From contig JAEXMB010000011.1 of NCBI GenBank assembly GCA_023444705.1, forward strand, positions 1 to 7,088: 7,088 nucleotides of DNA, read 5' to 3'. Source of the stretch: Pseudomonadota bacterium. Its GTDB lineage: Bacteria > Pseudomonadota > Alphaproteobacteria > Micavibrionales > UBA2020. This document shows positions 1 to 6,653 of this stretch, piece after piece; the stretch's first letter is position 1, and each line of letters begins with the position of its first letter. The translations under genes and the position numbers were made by a program. The notes under the pieces are model-generated. The model had not been told where the DNA came from. It searched no databases and saw only the letters and a program-made list of their open reading frames with translations.

Positions 1-1
1 C

Positions 2-520
2 GACGACGCCGCACCGCCGGAAAAAAAGAAGACCAAGCAGGAAGAAAAAAAGAAAGAGGTCAAGAAAGAGGAACCCAAAAAGGATTTCTCCTCCGTCCTC
101 AAAAACCTGCAGGATACGGACGAGCAACCGCAGCAAAAGCCGCAGTTGCCTGACCTGAAACTGGACGAGACAGCGGCCAGCGACGGCGCCAAGGCGCCGC
201 TGGGGGCCAAGATGACGATGAGCGAGGAAGACGCATTGCGCCGCCAGCTGGAAGGCTGCTGGAACGTGCCCTTTGGCGCCAAGGACGCGCAGGAGCTGCG
301 CGTGGAAATTTTTATGGTTATTAACCAGGACCGCACATTACGTGACGCCAAGGTTGTCGACCAGTCGCGCTATAACAGCGACAGTTTCTTCCGCGCCGCC
401 GCCGACAGCGCGCTGCGCGCCGTGCGCAATCCTTCTTGCTCGCCTTTTCAGTTGCCGCCTGATAAATATGATGTTTGGAAAACCGTAACCGTCACCTTCG
501 ACCCCAGCCAGATGTTCTGA
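2..520 (+). CDS. tolA: TolA, C-terminal part (5' end outside window)
   Basis: TolA links the inner-membrane TolQR motor to TolB and Pal in the periplasm, energising outer-membrane constriction during division. The frame is open from the left edge, giving 172 visible residues. The first third is Lys/Glu-rich low complexity (about bases 14-90), as in the long helical or linker domain II of TolA. The C-terminal domain follows from about base 205: the segments EEDALRRQLEGCW and SFFRAAADSALRAVRNPSCS and the ending TVTFDPSQMF match the alphaproteobacterial TolA/TonB-C-like domain. Two Cys codons (257-259 and 437-439) lie in this domain and could form a disulfide (inference). The N-terminal membrane anchor lies outside the window. 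TolB follows 30 bp downstream on the same strand, which supports the assignment. A generic TonB-family protein is the alternative, but the neighbour makes that unlikely. Confidence 0.88.
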   Translation, partial: DDAAPPEKKKTKQEEKKKEVKKEEPKKDFSSVLKNLQDTDEQPQQKPQLPDLKLDETAASDGAKAPLGAKMTMSEEDALRRQLEGCWNVPFGAKDAQELRVEIFMVINQDRTLRDAKVVDQSRYNSDSFFRAAADSALRAVRNPSCSPFQLPPDKYDVWKTVTVTFDPSQMF

Positions 521-541
521 GCCGGACAGGGGTGACACCTT

Positions 542-545
542 GAGG
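542..545 (+). promoter_or_regulatory. Ribosome binding site of tolB
   Basis: GAGG lies 5 nt before the ATG at 551, in the short tolA-tolB gap. It supports this start. No promoter-like sequence fits in the 30-bp gap, so tolB is probably cotranscribed with tolA. Confidence 0.55.
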
Positions 546-550
546 ATGCC

Positions 551-1861
551 ATGAAACAGTTTTTGCTTGCCCTTGCACTGATGGTCGCCGTCCTGCTGCC
601 CGCCGACGCCCGCGCCGAGTTGCGTATCGACGTCACGCGCGGCGAGGTCAATCCCATGCCGATCGCCATCACCGATTTCACCGGCGCCGACCCTGCCGAT
701 AACGAGATCGGCCGCAAGATGGTGCAGGTCATCAACAACAACCTCAAGCGCTCGGGCCTGTTCCGTCCGCTTGATTCCGCATCCTTCATCCAGACGCCCC
801 AAGCCGCGCAAACCGCGCCCGCTTTCACGCAGTGGCGCACCATCAACGCGCAGGCGCTTGTCACCGGCGCGATGAGCAAGACAGCGGATGGCAAGACCCG
901 CGTCGAATTCCGCCTGTGGGACGTTTTCGCGGAACAGCAGCTGGTCGGCATGGCTTATATGACCACGCCGCAAAACTGGCGCCGCATCGCGCATATCATT
1001 TCTGACGCGATCTACAAGCGCATCACCGGCGAGGAAGGTTACTTTGATACCCGCATCGTCTATGTATCTGAAACCGGCCCCGCCAACGCGCGTATCAAGC
1101 GTCTGGCGATCATGGATCAGGACGGCGAGAACCACCGTTTCCTGACCGATGGCAAGGCCCTTGTGCTGACCCCGCGCTTCTCGCCCAACGAGCAGCAGAT
1201 CACCTATATGGCCTATTACAACAACAAGCCGCGCGTATATCTTTATCACATCGACAGCGGCCGTCAGGAAGTGCTGGGTGATTTCCCCGGCATGACGTTC
1301 TCGCCGCGCTTCTCGCCCGATGGCAATAAGGTCATCATGAGCCTGTCGAAAAACGGCAATACCGACATCTATGTCATGGACCTGCGCTCGCGCCAGGTGC
1401 GCCAGCTGACGTCGGATCCGTCGATTGAAACCAGCCCGTCATTCTCGCCCGACGGCAGTCAGGTCGTGTTTGAATCCGACCGTGGCGGCACGCAGCAGCT
1501 CTACGTCATGCCCGCCAGCGGCGGCAGCGCGCAACGCATCACTTTCGGCAATGGCCGCTACGCCAACCCCGTGTGGTCGCCGCGCGGTGACCTGATTGCC
1601 TTTACCCGCATGTACAAAGGGCAGTTTTATATCGGCGTCATCCGCCCCGACGGCAAGGGTGAGCGCCTGATCACCAACGCCTTCCACGTCGAAGGCCCCA
1701 CCTGGGCGCCCAACGGCCGCGTGCTGTCGTACTTCAAGGAAACGCGTGGTGGTGCCAAATCGGCGCAGCTTTACACCATCGACCTGACCGGTTTCAACGA
1801 AATGGTCCTGCCCACACCGCTTGGCGGTTCGGACCCCGCGTGGTCGCCGATCAACCCCTAA
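551..1861 (+). CDS. tolB: Tol-Pal system beta-propeller protein TolB
   Basis: TolB is the periplasmic shuttle of the Tol-Pal system: it binds Pal through its propeller and TolA through its N-terminal segment. The 436-residue length matches the family (about 430). Residues 1-22 form a signal peptide with an A-R-A cleavage site before E23. The mature start ELRIDVTRG corresponds to the TolA-binding segment known in E. coli TolB. Residues about 23-160 form the alpha/beta N-terminal domain. From about 166 a six-bladed propeller follows, with WD40-like F/W-S-P-x-G motifs at F210, F254, F298, W342, W385 and W431; the first four are exactly 44 residues apart. The start has a GAGG ribosome binding site and fits the signal peptide. 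The gene follows tolA, but it is followed by a terminator and convergent genes rather than pal. Confidence 0.97.
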   Translation: MKQFLLALALMVAVLLPADARAELRIDVTRGEVNPMPIAITDFTGADPADNEIGRKMVQVINNNLKRSGLFRPLDSASFIQTPQAAQTAPAFTQWRTINAQALVTGAMSKTADGKTRVEFRLWDVFAEQQLVGMAYMTTPQNWRRIAHIISDAIYKRITGEEGYFDTRIVYVSETGPANARIKRLAIMDQDGENHRFLTDGKALVLTPRFSPNEQQITYMAYYNNKPRVYLYHIDSGRQEVLGDFPGMTFSPRFSPDGNKVIMSLSKNGNTDIYVMDLRSRQVRQLTSDPSIETSPSFSPDGSQVVFESDRGGTQQLYVMPASGGSAQRITFGNGRYANPVWSPRGDLIAFTRMYKGQFYIGVIRPDGKGERLITNAFHVEGPTWAPNGRVLSYFKETRGGAKSAQLYTIDLTGFNEMVLPTPLGGSDPAWSPINP

Positions 1862-1873
1862 GCGGGGCATAAT

Positions 1874-1907
1874 AAAAAACGGGGCCTTTCATGGCCCCGT
1901 TTTTTTT
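1874..1907. terminator. Rho-independent, probably bidirectional terminator
   Basis: A perfect inverted repeat has the left arm at 1874-1886 (six A then cggggcc), a 6-nt loop at 1887-1892, and the right arm at 1893-1905 (ggccccg then T residues). The T run continues to 1907. Seven GC-rich pairs are flanked by A6 on the left and T8 on the right, so transcripts from either strand would end in a U-tract. It lies 12 nt after the tolB stop and 11 nt after the rppH stop on the other strand, so it most likely terminates both convergent units. Confidence 0.92.
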
Positions 1908-1918
1908 GTGCGGATCAT

Positions 1919-2449
1919 TCAGGCATTGCGGCGCGAGATATCGACGGCCAGCTGGTAAAACTGGTCGATCACGCATTGATAGACGGCGCGCTTGAACGGC
2001 ACCACATAGTCCATCAGCTGCACGATCGGCACCCATTTCCAGCGCGCGAATTCGGGATGCTCGAACGCTTCAAGATCAATATCATGATCCTGCCCGAGGA
2101 ATTCAAGCGCGATCCACTTCTGGCGCTGGCCTTTGTACTTGCCGTTCCACAGGCGCTGTGCCGTGCGCTCGGGGATGTCATAGCAGATCCAGTCGTCCAT
2201 CATGCCGACGATGCGCGCATCGCGCGTGCCGATTTCTTCTTCCATCTCGCGAAAGACGGCGAGTTCAGGCTCTTCGCCTTCGTCGATGCCGCCCTGGGGC
2301 ATTTGCCATGCGCCGGGGTTGTCCAGACGCTCGGCCACGAAGACGGAACCCTGACGGTTGAACAGGACGATACCGACCCCGGGACGATAGAGATGGTATT
2401 GATCGGGCGAGGGCTGGACGGGCAGGTCGGTTTGCGGCGTCTTGCTCAT
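1919..2449 (-). CDS. rppH: RNA pyrophosphohydrolase RppH (Nudix family)
   Basis: RppH removes pyrophosphate from the 5' end of primary transcripts, leaving a monophosphate that stimulates RNase E-type decay. The protein has 176 residues, usual for the family. The Nudix box is complete: G53-x5-E59-x7-R67-E68-M69-E70-E71-E72-I73-G74-T75, with the Mg-binding Glu residues present. It is preceded by the RppH-like segments YRPGVGIVLFNRQG (21-34) and AWQMPQGGID (47-56). The WQMPQGGID context distinguishes RppH and the plant/bacterial Ap4A hydrolase group from other Nudix enzymes, so dinucleoside polyphosphate hydrolysis is a possible second activity. The ATG overlaps the stop of the upstream deacetylase gene as ATGA (2446-2449), and GGAG at 2458-2461 sits 8 nt before it. 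It is the last gene of its cluster, just before the shared terminator. Confidence 0.95.
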   Translation of the reverse strand: MSKTPQTDLPVQPSPDQYHLYRPGVGIVLFNRQGSVFVAERLDNPGAWQMPQGGIDEGEEPELAVFREMEEEIGTRDARIVGMMDDWICYDIPERTAQRLWNGKYKGQRQKWIALEFLGQDHDIDLEAFEHPEFARWKWVPIVQLMDYVVPFKRAVYQCVIDQFYQLAVDISRRNA

Positions 2450-3504
2450 GGTGTCAGCTCCGCCGGCGGTTCCTCGTCAACCACCGTGGCAGGTGCCTCG
2501 GGCGCGGGCGGCGGGGTTTGTGCGTCGGCGGCAACGGGCATGACGGCGGGGGCCGGTTTCTTTTCGGCGCTTGCCTGCAACTGCGTTGCCGCGCGCACAT
2601 CGACCAGCGACAGATTGCGGCTTTCCAGCGTTGGCAGCCAGTTATCGAGCAATGCAAAGGTCAGGGGGAAGGGATGCACAACGCCCACGGCGATGCCGCG
2701 CTGGCGGCTGATGCGCTCAAGTTCGCCCAGCTGGGCGCGGATGTCGTTCTCGCTGGCATTGTCGTCGATGTAGATATCAACCGTGGCGATATCGGCACCA
2801 CGCGCGCGCGCGACCGCCTTGGCCATCGACTTGCCGCCGCTGGGCGTATCGACAAAGACGATCTTGCGCCCCTGCGTGGTCTTGATAACAAGATCGGCAT
2901 TGCTTTCCGCCGCCAGAAAGCGCGAGCCCATGAAGTTCATAGCACCGTCGGCCTGCGGCACATTGCCGAAGATGCGCGTCAGATTCCGCTGGTTCTGGTC
3001 GGCGGAATTGCGGCTGAGCAATGCCAGCGTGCCGGGGTCTTCCTTGGGGTAGTTGACGGGTTCCATCGGCACGAGGGCAACGATCTTGTGGCCATCCTTG
3101 CGCGCGCTGGCCGAGCTGTCCTTGCTGTATTTGCCGTAGGGCGAGAAGGCCAGCGTGACTGCGGCGGGCATGTCGTTGATCGCGCGGTCGTCCGTTTGCC
3201 TGGCAAGCCCAAGGTCGGTCATGATCAGTGCGATCTTGCCGGGTTCGGTCGCACTGTGGATGTCCGCAAGGTTGAAGGCGGGGTTGGACAACTCCGTCAG
3301 CTGCGGCGTCAGGTAGACGGCACGGATCTCCGTTTCCACATGCGGCACGTTGGCCTTGCGTTGCGCCAATGCTTCGCTATTCGCATAGGCAACCCAGCCG
3401 CCCAGCGCCGCCATCAGCGCGACATAGGCGATCACGCCCTGATAAACCCTTTTTTTGTAAAGGGAGGGCAGCGAGCGCCAGCCGTCGCGCAGGCGACCGG
3501 CCAT
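2446..3504 (-). CDS. Divergent polysaccharide deacetylase family protein (YibQ-like)
   Basis: This is a 352-residue, membrane-anchored, probably periplasmic protein of the divergent polysaccharide deacetylase family (DUF610/YibQ). Its exact substrate is unknown. Basic residues 1-20 precede a membrane segment at about 22-41, then a linker, and the domain spans about 88-305. Family landmarks are IALIMTDLGL (91-100), VTLAFSPYG (116-124), HKIVALVPMEP (139-149), GAMNFMGSRF (187-196), IVFVDT (215-220) and VHPFP (276-280). At 96-97 the sequence is Thr-Asp where NodB-type enzymes have Asp-Asp, so catalysis is doubtful. The tail (about 311-352) is Ala/Pro/Glu-rich and probably disordered. The start overlaps the ctpA stop by one base (TAATG), and the stop overlaps the rppH start, so expression is probably coupled. 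The position after envC and ctpA suggests an envelope or peptidoglycan role (inference). Confidence 0.88.
   Translation of the reverse strand: MAGRLRDGWRSLPSLYKKRVYQGVIAYVALMAALGGWVAYANSEALAQRKANVPHVETEIRAVYLTPQLTELSNPAFNLADIHSATEPGKIALIMTDLGLARQTDDRAINDMPAAVTLAFSPYGKYSKDSSASARKDGHKIVALVPMEPVNYPKEDPGTLALLSRNSADQNQRNLTRIFGNVPQADGAMNFMGSRFLAAESNADLVIKTTQGRKIVFVDTPSGGKSMAKAVARARGADIATVDIYIDDNASENDIRAQLGELERISRQRGIAVGVVHPFPLTFALLDNWLPTLESRNLSLVDVRAATQLQASAEKKPAPAVMPVAADAQTPPPAPEAPATVVDEEPPAELTP
2458..2461 (-). promoter_or_regulatory. Ribosome binding site of rppH
   Basis: On the minus strand GGAG lies 8 nt before the ATG at 2449, inside the end of the deacetylase gene. It supports this start in addition to the ATGA overlap. 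Confidence 0.45.
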
Positions 3505-4967
3505 TATTGACTGTCGCCTTTTGAGGGAGCTTCGGCTTGCGTTTCGCCGCTGGCGCCACGGCCATAGAGGGAGATGCCGTGCAGCAGATCCTTGGCGCGG
3601 ATGAGCTGGTAGTCATCTTTCTTGGCATCCTCGGCCGCTTCTTTCTTCTCGGATTTGGATGCGGAAGGATCGCTGCCGTTGCTCAGCGCGGGGGCGGCGT
3701 TGGGGCCTTCCTCGGGCAGCTTGGTCGGCACGGCTTCGCTGTTGCCGTCTTTCTTCTCTTGCGGGTTTTTCAGCGCGCCGCGCAGATCGGCTTCATGGAT
3801 TTCGCCAAAGGCGCTTTGCTTTTCGGCCACGACCTTGGCGCGTTCAACGGTGATATCGGGCGTGATGCCTTTGGCCTGAATGGAGCGGCCCGACGGCGTG
3901 TAGTAACGCGCCGTGGTCAGGCGGATAGAGCCGCCCGGCACGTTGAACAGCGTTTGCACCGATCCCTTGCCAAAGGACTGTGTGCCCATGACGATGGCGC
4001 GCTTGTGATCCTGCAGGGCACCGGCGACGATCTCCGATGCCGAAGCCGAACCGCCATTGATCAGCACGACGACAGGCAGGCCTTTGGCCAGATCGCCCGG
4101 CGTTGCGTTGTCGCGGCGCAGGTCTTCGGGATTGCGGCCACGGGTGGAAACGATCTCGCCGCGCTCAAGGAAGGCATCGGATACCGAAATCGCCTGATCG
4201 AGCAGGCCGCCCGGGTTATTGCGCAGGTCAAGCACATAACCGACCAGTTTGTTGCCGGCCTGTTTTTGGATGTCCTCGAACGCTTTCTGCAGGCCGGGGA
4301 AGGTCTGGGCGTTAAAGGTGGTGATGCGGATATAGCCGATGTTATCGTCTTCGAGGTTATAGCGTACCGACTTGATCTGGATGATGTCGCGCGTCAGCTT
4401 GACCTTCATCGGCTCTTTCGCGCCTTCGCGCATGACGGTCAGCACGATTTCGGTGCCGACCTTGCCGCGCATTTTCGATACAGCGTCGGACAGCGTCATG
4501 CCCATGACCTGCTGGCCGTCGATTTCAACGATCATGTCGCCCGCCTGAATGCCCGCGCGTGCGGCAGGGGTCTCATCGATGGGCGAGACCACCTTGACCA
4601 CGCCGTTTTCCATCGTCACTTCGATGCCAAGCCCACCGAACTCGCCCTTGTTCTGGATCGCCATCGACTGCGTTTCTTCATCGTTCATGAAGCTCGAGTG
4701 CGGGTCGAGGTTGCTGAGCATGCCATTGAGGGCATATTCGATGAGCTTTTTGTCCTCAACCGGCTCCACATAGTTGGCGCGGACCTGCTCGAATACGTCG
4801 CCGAACTGGTTGAGTGCCTTGTAGGTGTCAGAAACCGAGCTTTCCTTTTTGGTCGGCGTCGTGCGCTCGTCCTTTTGCGCCACGGCGACCGTCAGGCTGA
4901 CGAAGCTGAGGATGAGGGCAAGTGCGGTTGCGGTTCTGAACAGTTTGGGGCGTGCCATGTGGGTCAT
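3504..4967 (-). CDS. ctpA: C-terminal processing peptidase CtpA (S41 family, PDZ domain)
   Basis: This is a periplasmic serine protease with a Ser/Lys dyad. The family trims or degrades envelope proteins, and in some Proteobacteria it controls peptidoglycan hydrolases. Residues 1-30 form a signal peptide ending in AVA before Q31. An N-terminal helical part contains the S41 signature NGMLSNLDPHSSFM (81-94). The PDZ domain spans about 108-192 (GEFGGLGIEV to KLTRD). The protease core includes YVLDLRNNPGGLL (244-256), NGGSASASEIVAGALQD with the likely nucleophile S309, and SFGKGSVQT with K334 and Q338; the 25-residue S-to-K spacing matches characterised members. Residues about 400-450 are a charged, Lys/Glu/Ser-rich insertion before the conserved DYQLIRAKDLLHG (452-464). 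The ATG at 4967 is preferred over an in-frame ATG at 4958 because it forms an ATGA overlap with the upstream stop. Confidence 0.95.
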   Translation of the reverse strand: MTHMARPKLFRTATALALILSFVSLTVAVAQKDERTTPTKKESSVSDTYKALNQFGDVFEQVRANYVEPVEDKKLIEYALNGMLSNLDPHSSFMNDEETQSMAIQNKGEFGGLGIEVTMENGVVKVVSPIDETPAARAGIQAGDMIVEIDGQQVMGMTLSDAVSKMRGKVGTEIVLTVMREGAKEPMKVKLTRDIIQIKSVRYNLEDDNIGYIRITTFNAQTFPGLQKAFEDIQKQAGNKLVGYVLDLRNNPGGLLDQAISVSDAFLERGEIVSTRGRNPEDLRRDNATPGDLAKGLPVVVLINGGSASASEIVAGALQDHKRAIVMGTQSFGKGSVQTLFNVPGGSIRLTTARYYTPSGRSIQAKGITPDITVERAKVVAEKQSAFGEIHEADLRGALKNPQEKKDGNSEAVPTKLPEEGPNAAPALSNGSDPSASKSEKKEAAEDAKKDDYQLIRAKDLLHGISLYGRGASGETQAEAPSKGDSQ

Positions 4968-6160
4968 GTCTTTTCTTTGTTGCGTTGCTGGGCGTAGGTC
5001 AGTTTCTGCGGATTGATCGGCTTGCCATTCTGGCGCAGCTCGAAATAGATCAGGGCGGGGGTGGCGCTTTCGCTGCTGCCGATAGGCTCGCCAGCGCTCA
5101 GTTTCGCGCCGACCACTGTGTCGATGCGGCCGAGTCCGGCGATCAGTGTATGATACCCGCCACGATGCTCGATAATCAAGATACGGCGGTATTTTTGAAA
5201 CGGTCCGGCAAAGCGGACAGTTCCGCCCATTGGCGTAATAACGGTGGCATTGGGGCGGGTCGAAAAGGTGACGCCCTTGGCGATGGCACCCAGATCGTCC
5301 TTCTCGCCAAAGCCGGTGCGCACGCTGCCGCTGACGGGTTGTTGCAGGTGCGAGGGCAGGGCATAGCGGCTTTTCTTGTCGGGCAGCAAGCCTGCTGTCA
5401 GGGCGCTGCCCGGGCTTACGCTGTCGGCGACTTCGTCCTCGTCGTCTTCTTGTTGCAATTTTGGTTTTTGTCTAATTTTTGCAACAAGTTCTTCAAGGTT
5501 CTTCGCCTCTTGGGCGAGACGCGCGACTTCGCGTTCCTGCGTTTTGCGGCTTTCCTCGGTCTGGGTGTAAATCTTCTGACGGTCTTTTAGTAAAACATCA
5601 AGTTTTGCCTGTTCTTCGTTGTAATCAGATAATTCTTTTTCGTTTTTCTTCTTTTCTGCCGTCAGGGCTGCTTCCAGCTCCGCCAACTGGGCAAGGTCGG
5701 CGCGGGCACTGCGTGATTGCTCCTCCAGCGTGGGCAGAAGGCTTTTCATCAGATGGCTGGTGCGCGCGGCGTCGATGGGGGCGCGGCGAACCATTAGCAG
5801 CGCGGTCGGCGTACGGTCATAACGGCGTGCGGCGCCCAGTACGCTTTGCAGGCTGTTTTCATCGCGGTAGAGGCTTTCAAGCACCTGCTTGCGCTCGCGC
5901 TGCAGGTTATCAAGCTTGCGGTCGGAGGTTTCAAGGTTGTCCTCGACCTTGCGCAGACGGCTGGTCGCTTTGACCAGCTTGCTCTTAATGTCCTTGACCT
6001 CGGCGGCGATCTTTTTGGCTTTTTCGGCGGTTTCGCGTTGTGCGGCCTGCGTCTTGGCCAGTTCGGCCTTGACGTCGCGCTGGGCGAGGGCGGAGGTGGC
6101 CGGTGCTGTTGCCAGCAGGCCAAGCGCAAGCGCGATACATGTCAGGCGACGCATCCCCAT
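4964..6160 (-). CDS. EnvC/LytM-type murein hydrolase activator (degenerate M23 domain)
   Basis: This is a secreted coiled-coil protein with a C-terminal LytM/M23 domain, resembling EnvC, which activates septal peptidoglycan amidases. Starting at ATG 6160 gives 398 residues with a signal peptide ending in SALA before Q. In-frame codons continue upstream to a TTG at 6187, and an ATG at 6154 is equally plausible; signal-peptide shape favours 6160 or 6154. A long heptad-like Glu/Lys/Arg/Leu coiled coil spans about residues 30-230, then an acidic linker (QQEDDEDE), then the M23 domain (about 275-390). The metal-site motifs are lost: KGVTFST replaces the H-x3-D motif, and IYFELRQNGKPINP carries Glu and no His at the H-x-H position, as in EnvC. 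Peptidase activity is therefore unlikely, and a role as amidase activator is inferred. The stop overlaps the ctpA start (ATGA). Confidence 0.9.
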   Translation of the reverse strand: MGMRRLTCIALALGLLATAPATSALAQRDVKAELAKTQAAQRETAEKAKKIAAEVKDIKSKLVKATSRLRKVEDNLETSDRKLDNLQRERKQVLESLYRDENSLQSVLGAARRYDRTPTALLMVRRAPIDAARTSHLMKSLLPTLEEQSRSARADLAQLAELEAALTAEKKKNEKELSDYNEEQAKLDVLLKDRQKIYTQTEESRKTQEREVARLAQEAKNLEELVAKIRQKPKLQQEDDEDEVADSVSPGSALTAGLLPDKKSRYALPSHLQQPVSGSVRTGFGEKDDLGAIAKGVTFSTRPNATVITPMGGTVRFAGPFQKYRRILIIEHRGGYHTLIAGLGRIDTVVGAKLSAGEPIGSSESATPALIYFELRQNGKPINPQKLTYAQQRNKEKT

Positions 6161-6203
6161 CCGTCGAATACCCCAGTGGCACCGCAAGTCAAAAATGGCG
6201 ATC

Positions 6204-6653
6204 TCAGGCCCGGTGATACGGGTGTCCCGCCAGTATTTGCTGGGCGCGGTAAATCTGTTCCAACAGCATAACGCGAACCAGCATGTGTGGCCACGTTTGT
6301 TTGCCGAAACACATTAAAAATCTTGCTTTTTTTCGTATTGCATCTGTCAGCCCATCAGCACCGCCGATGAGGAAGTAAAGCTCGTTCTGCGGTGCGGAGG
6401 CCGCAAGGTTTTCGATCTTGGCGGCAAGGTCGGGGCTGCTCAGGCTTTGCCCGCGTTCATCCAGCGCGATCAGGCAGGCGTTGTCGGGCAGGGCGCGCAG
6501 TATATGCGGTTCTTCCTCGGCCGAGGTCGCGCCTTTGGGTGTGTCGATCTCCTTGACCGTCACCGTCCAGTTCATGCGCTTGAGGTATTCGGCGCAAAGC
6601 TCTGCCTGCGGCGAGGCTTTCATGCGCCCGACGGCCAGCAGGCGGATTTTCAT
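6204..6653 (-). CDS. rlmH: 23S rRNA (pseudouridine-1915-N3)-methyltransferase RlmH
   Basis: RlmH is a SPOUT-class methyltransferase that uses S-adenosylmethionine to methylate pseudouridine 1915 in helix 69 of 23S rRNA on assembled 70S ribosomes. The 149 residues are close to the usual 155. Visible family features are the N-terminal MKIRLLAVGRMK, the SAM-binding loop FLIGGADGL (94-102), and the C-terminal knot segment TWPHMLVRVMLLEQIYRAQQ (120-139) followed by GHPYHR, the conserved tail that contacts RNA. The start ATG overlaps the stop of rsfS as ATGA (6650-6653), with only a weak ribosome binding site of its own, so translation is probably coupled. About 43 nt separate its stop from the next gene, the only real gap in this cluster. 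Confidence 0.96.
   Translation of the reverse strand: MKIRLLAVGRMKASPQAELCAEYLKRMNWTVTVKEIDTPKGATSAEEEPHILRALPDNACLIALDERGQSLSSPDLAAKIENLAASAPQNELYFLIGGADGLTDAIRKKARFLMCFGKQTWPHMLVRVMLLEQIYRAQQILAGHPYHRA

Noticed and set aside
14..90. Purine-rich repetitive stretch at the left edge as a possible repeat or regulatory element
   Set aside because: It is in frame with tolA and encodes the Lys/Glu-rich linker typical of TolA domain II.
338..1249. 303-codon minus-strand frame spanning the tolA-tolB junction
   Set aside because: It runs antisense to two well-recognised genes and has no domain-like sequence.
2518..3510. 330-codon plus-strand frame opposite the deacetylase gene
   Set aside because: It is a shadow of the coding minus strand. 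The minus-strand protein has family motifs and overlap-coupled ends, while the plus frame has none.
3537..4997. Very long open frame (486 codons) on the plus strand opposite ctpA
   Set aside because: It lies antisense to a clear S41 protease with all motifs. Its composition is the mirror of GC-rich codon use, with no recognisable domain.
5455..5650. AT-richer patches within the EnvC-like gene as a sign of transfer
   Set aside because: They fall in the coiled-coil and linker codons (Lys, Asn, Gln, Leu) of a continuous gene in a conserved cluster. Amino-acid composition explains them.
6161..6187. TTG start at 6187 for the EnvC-like gene, adding nine residues
   Set aside because: The extra residues would lengthen the signal peptide n-region with an unusual sequence. 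ATG at 6160 or 6154 gives a normal signal peptide.
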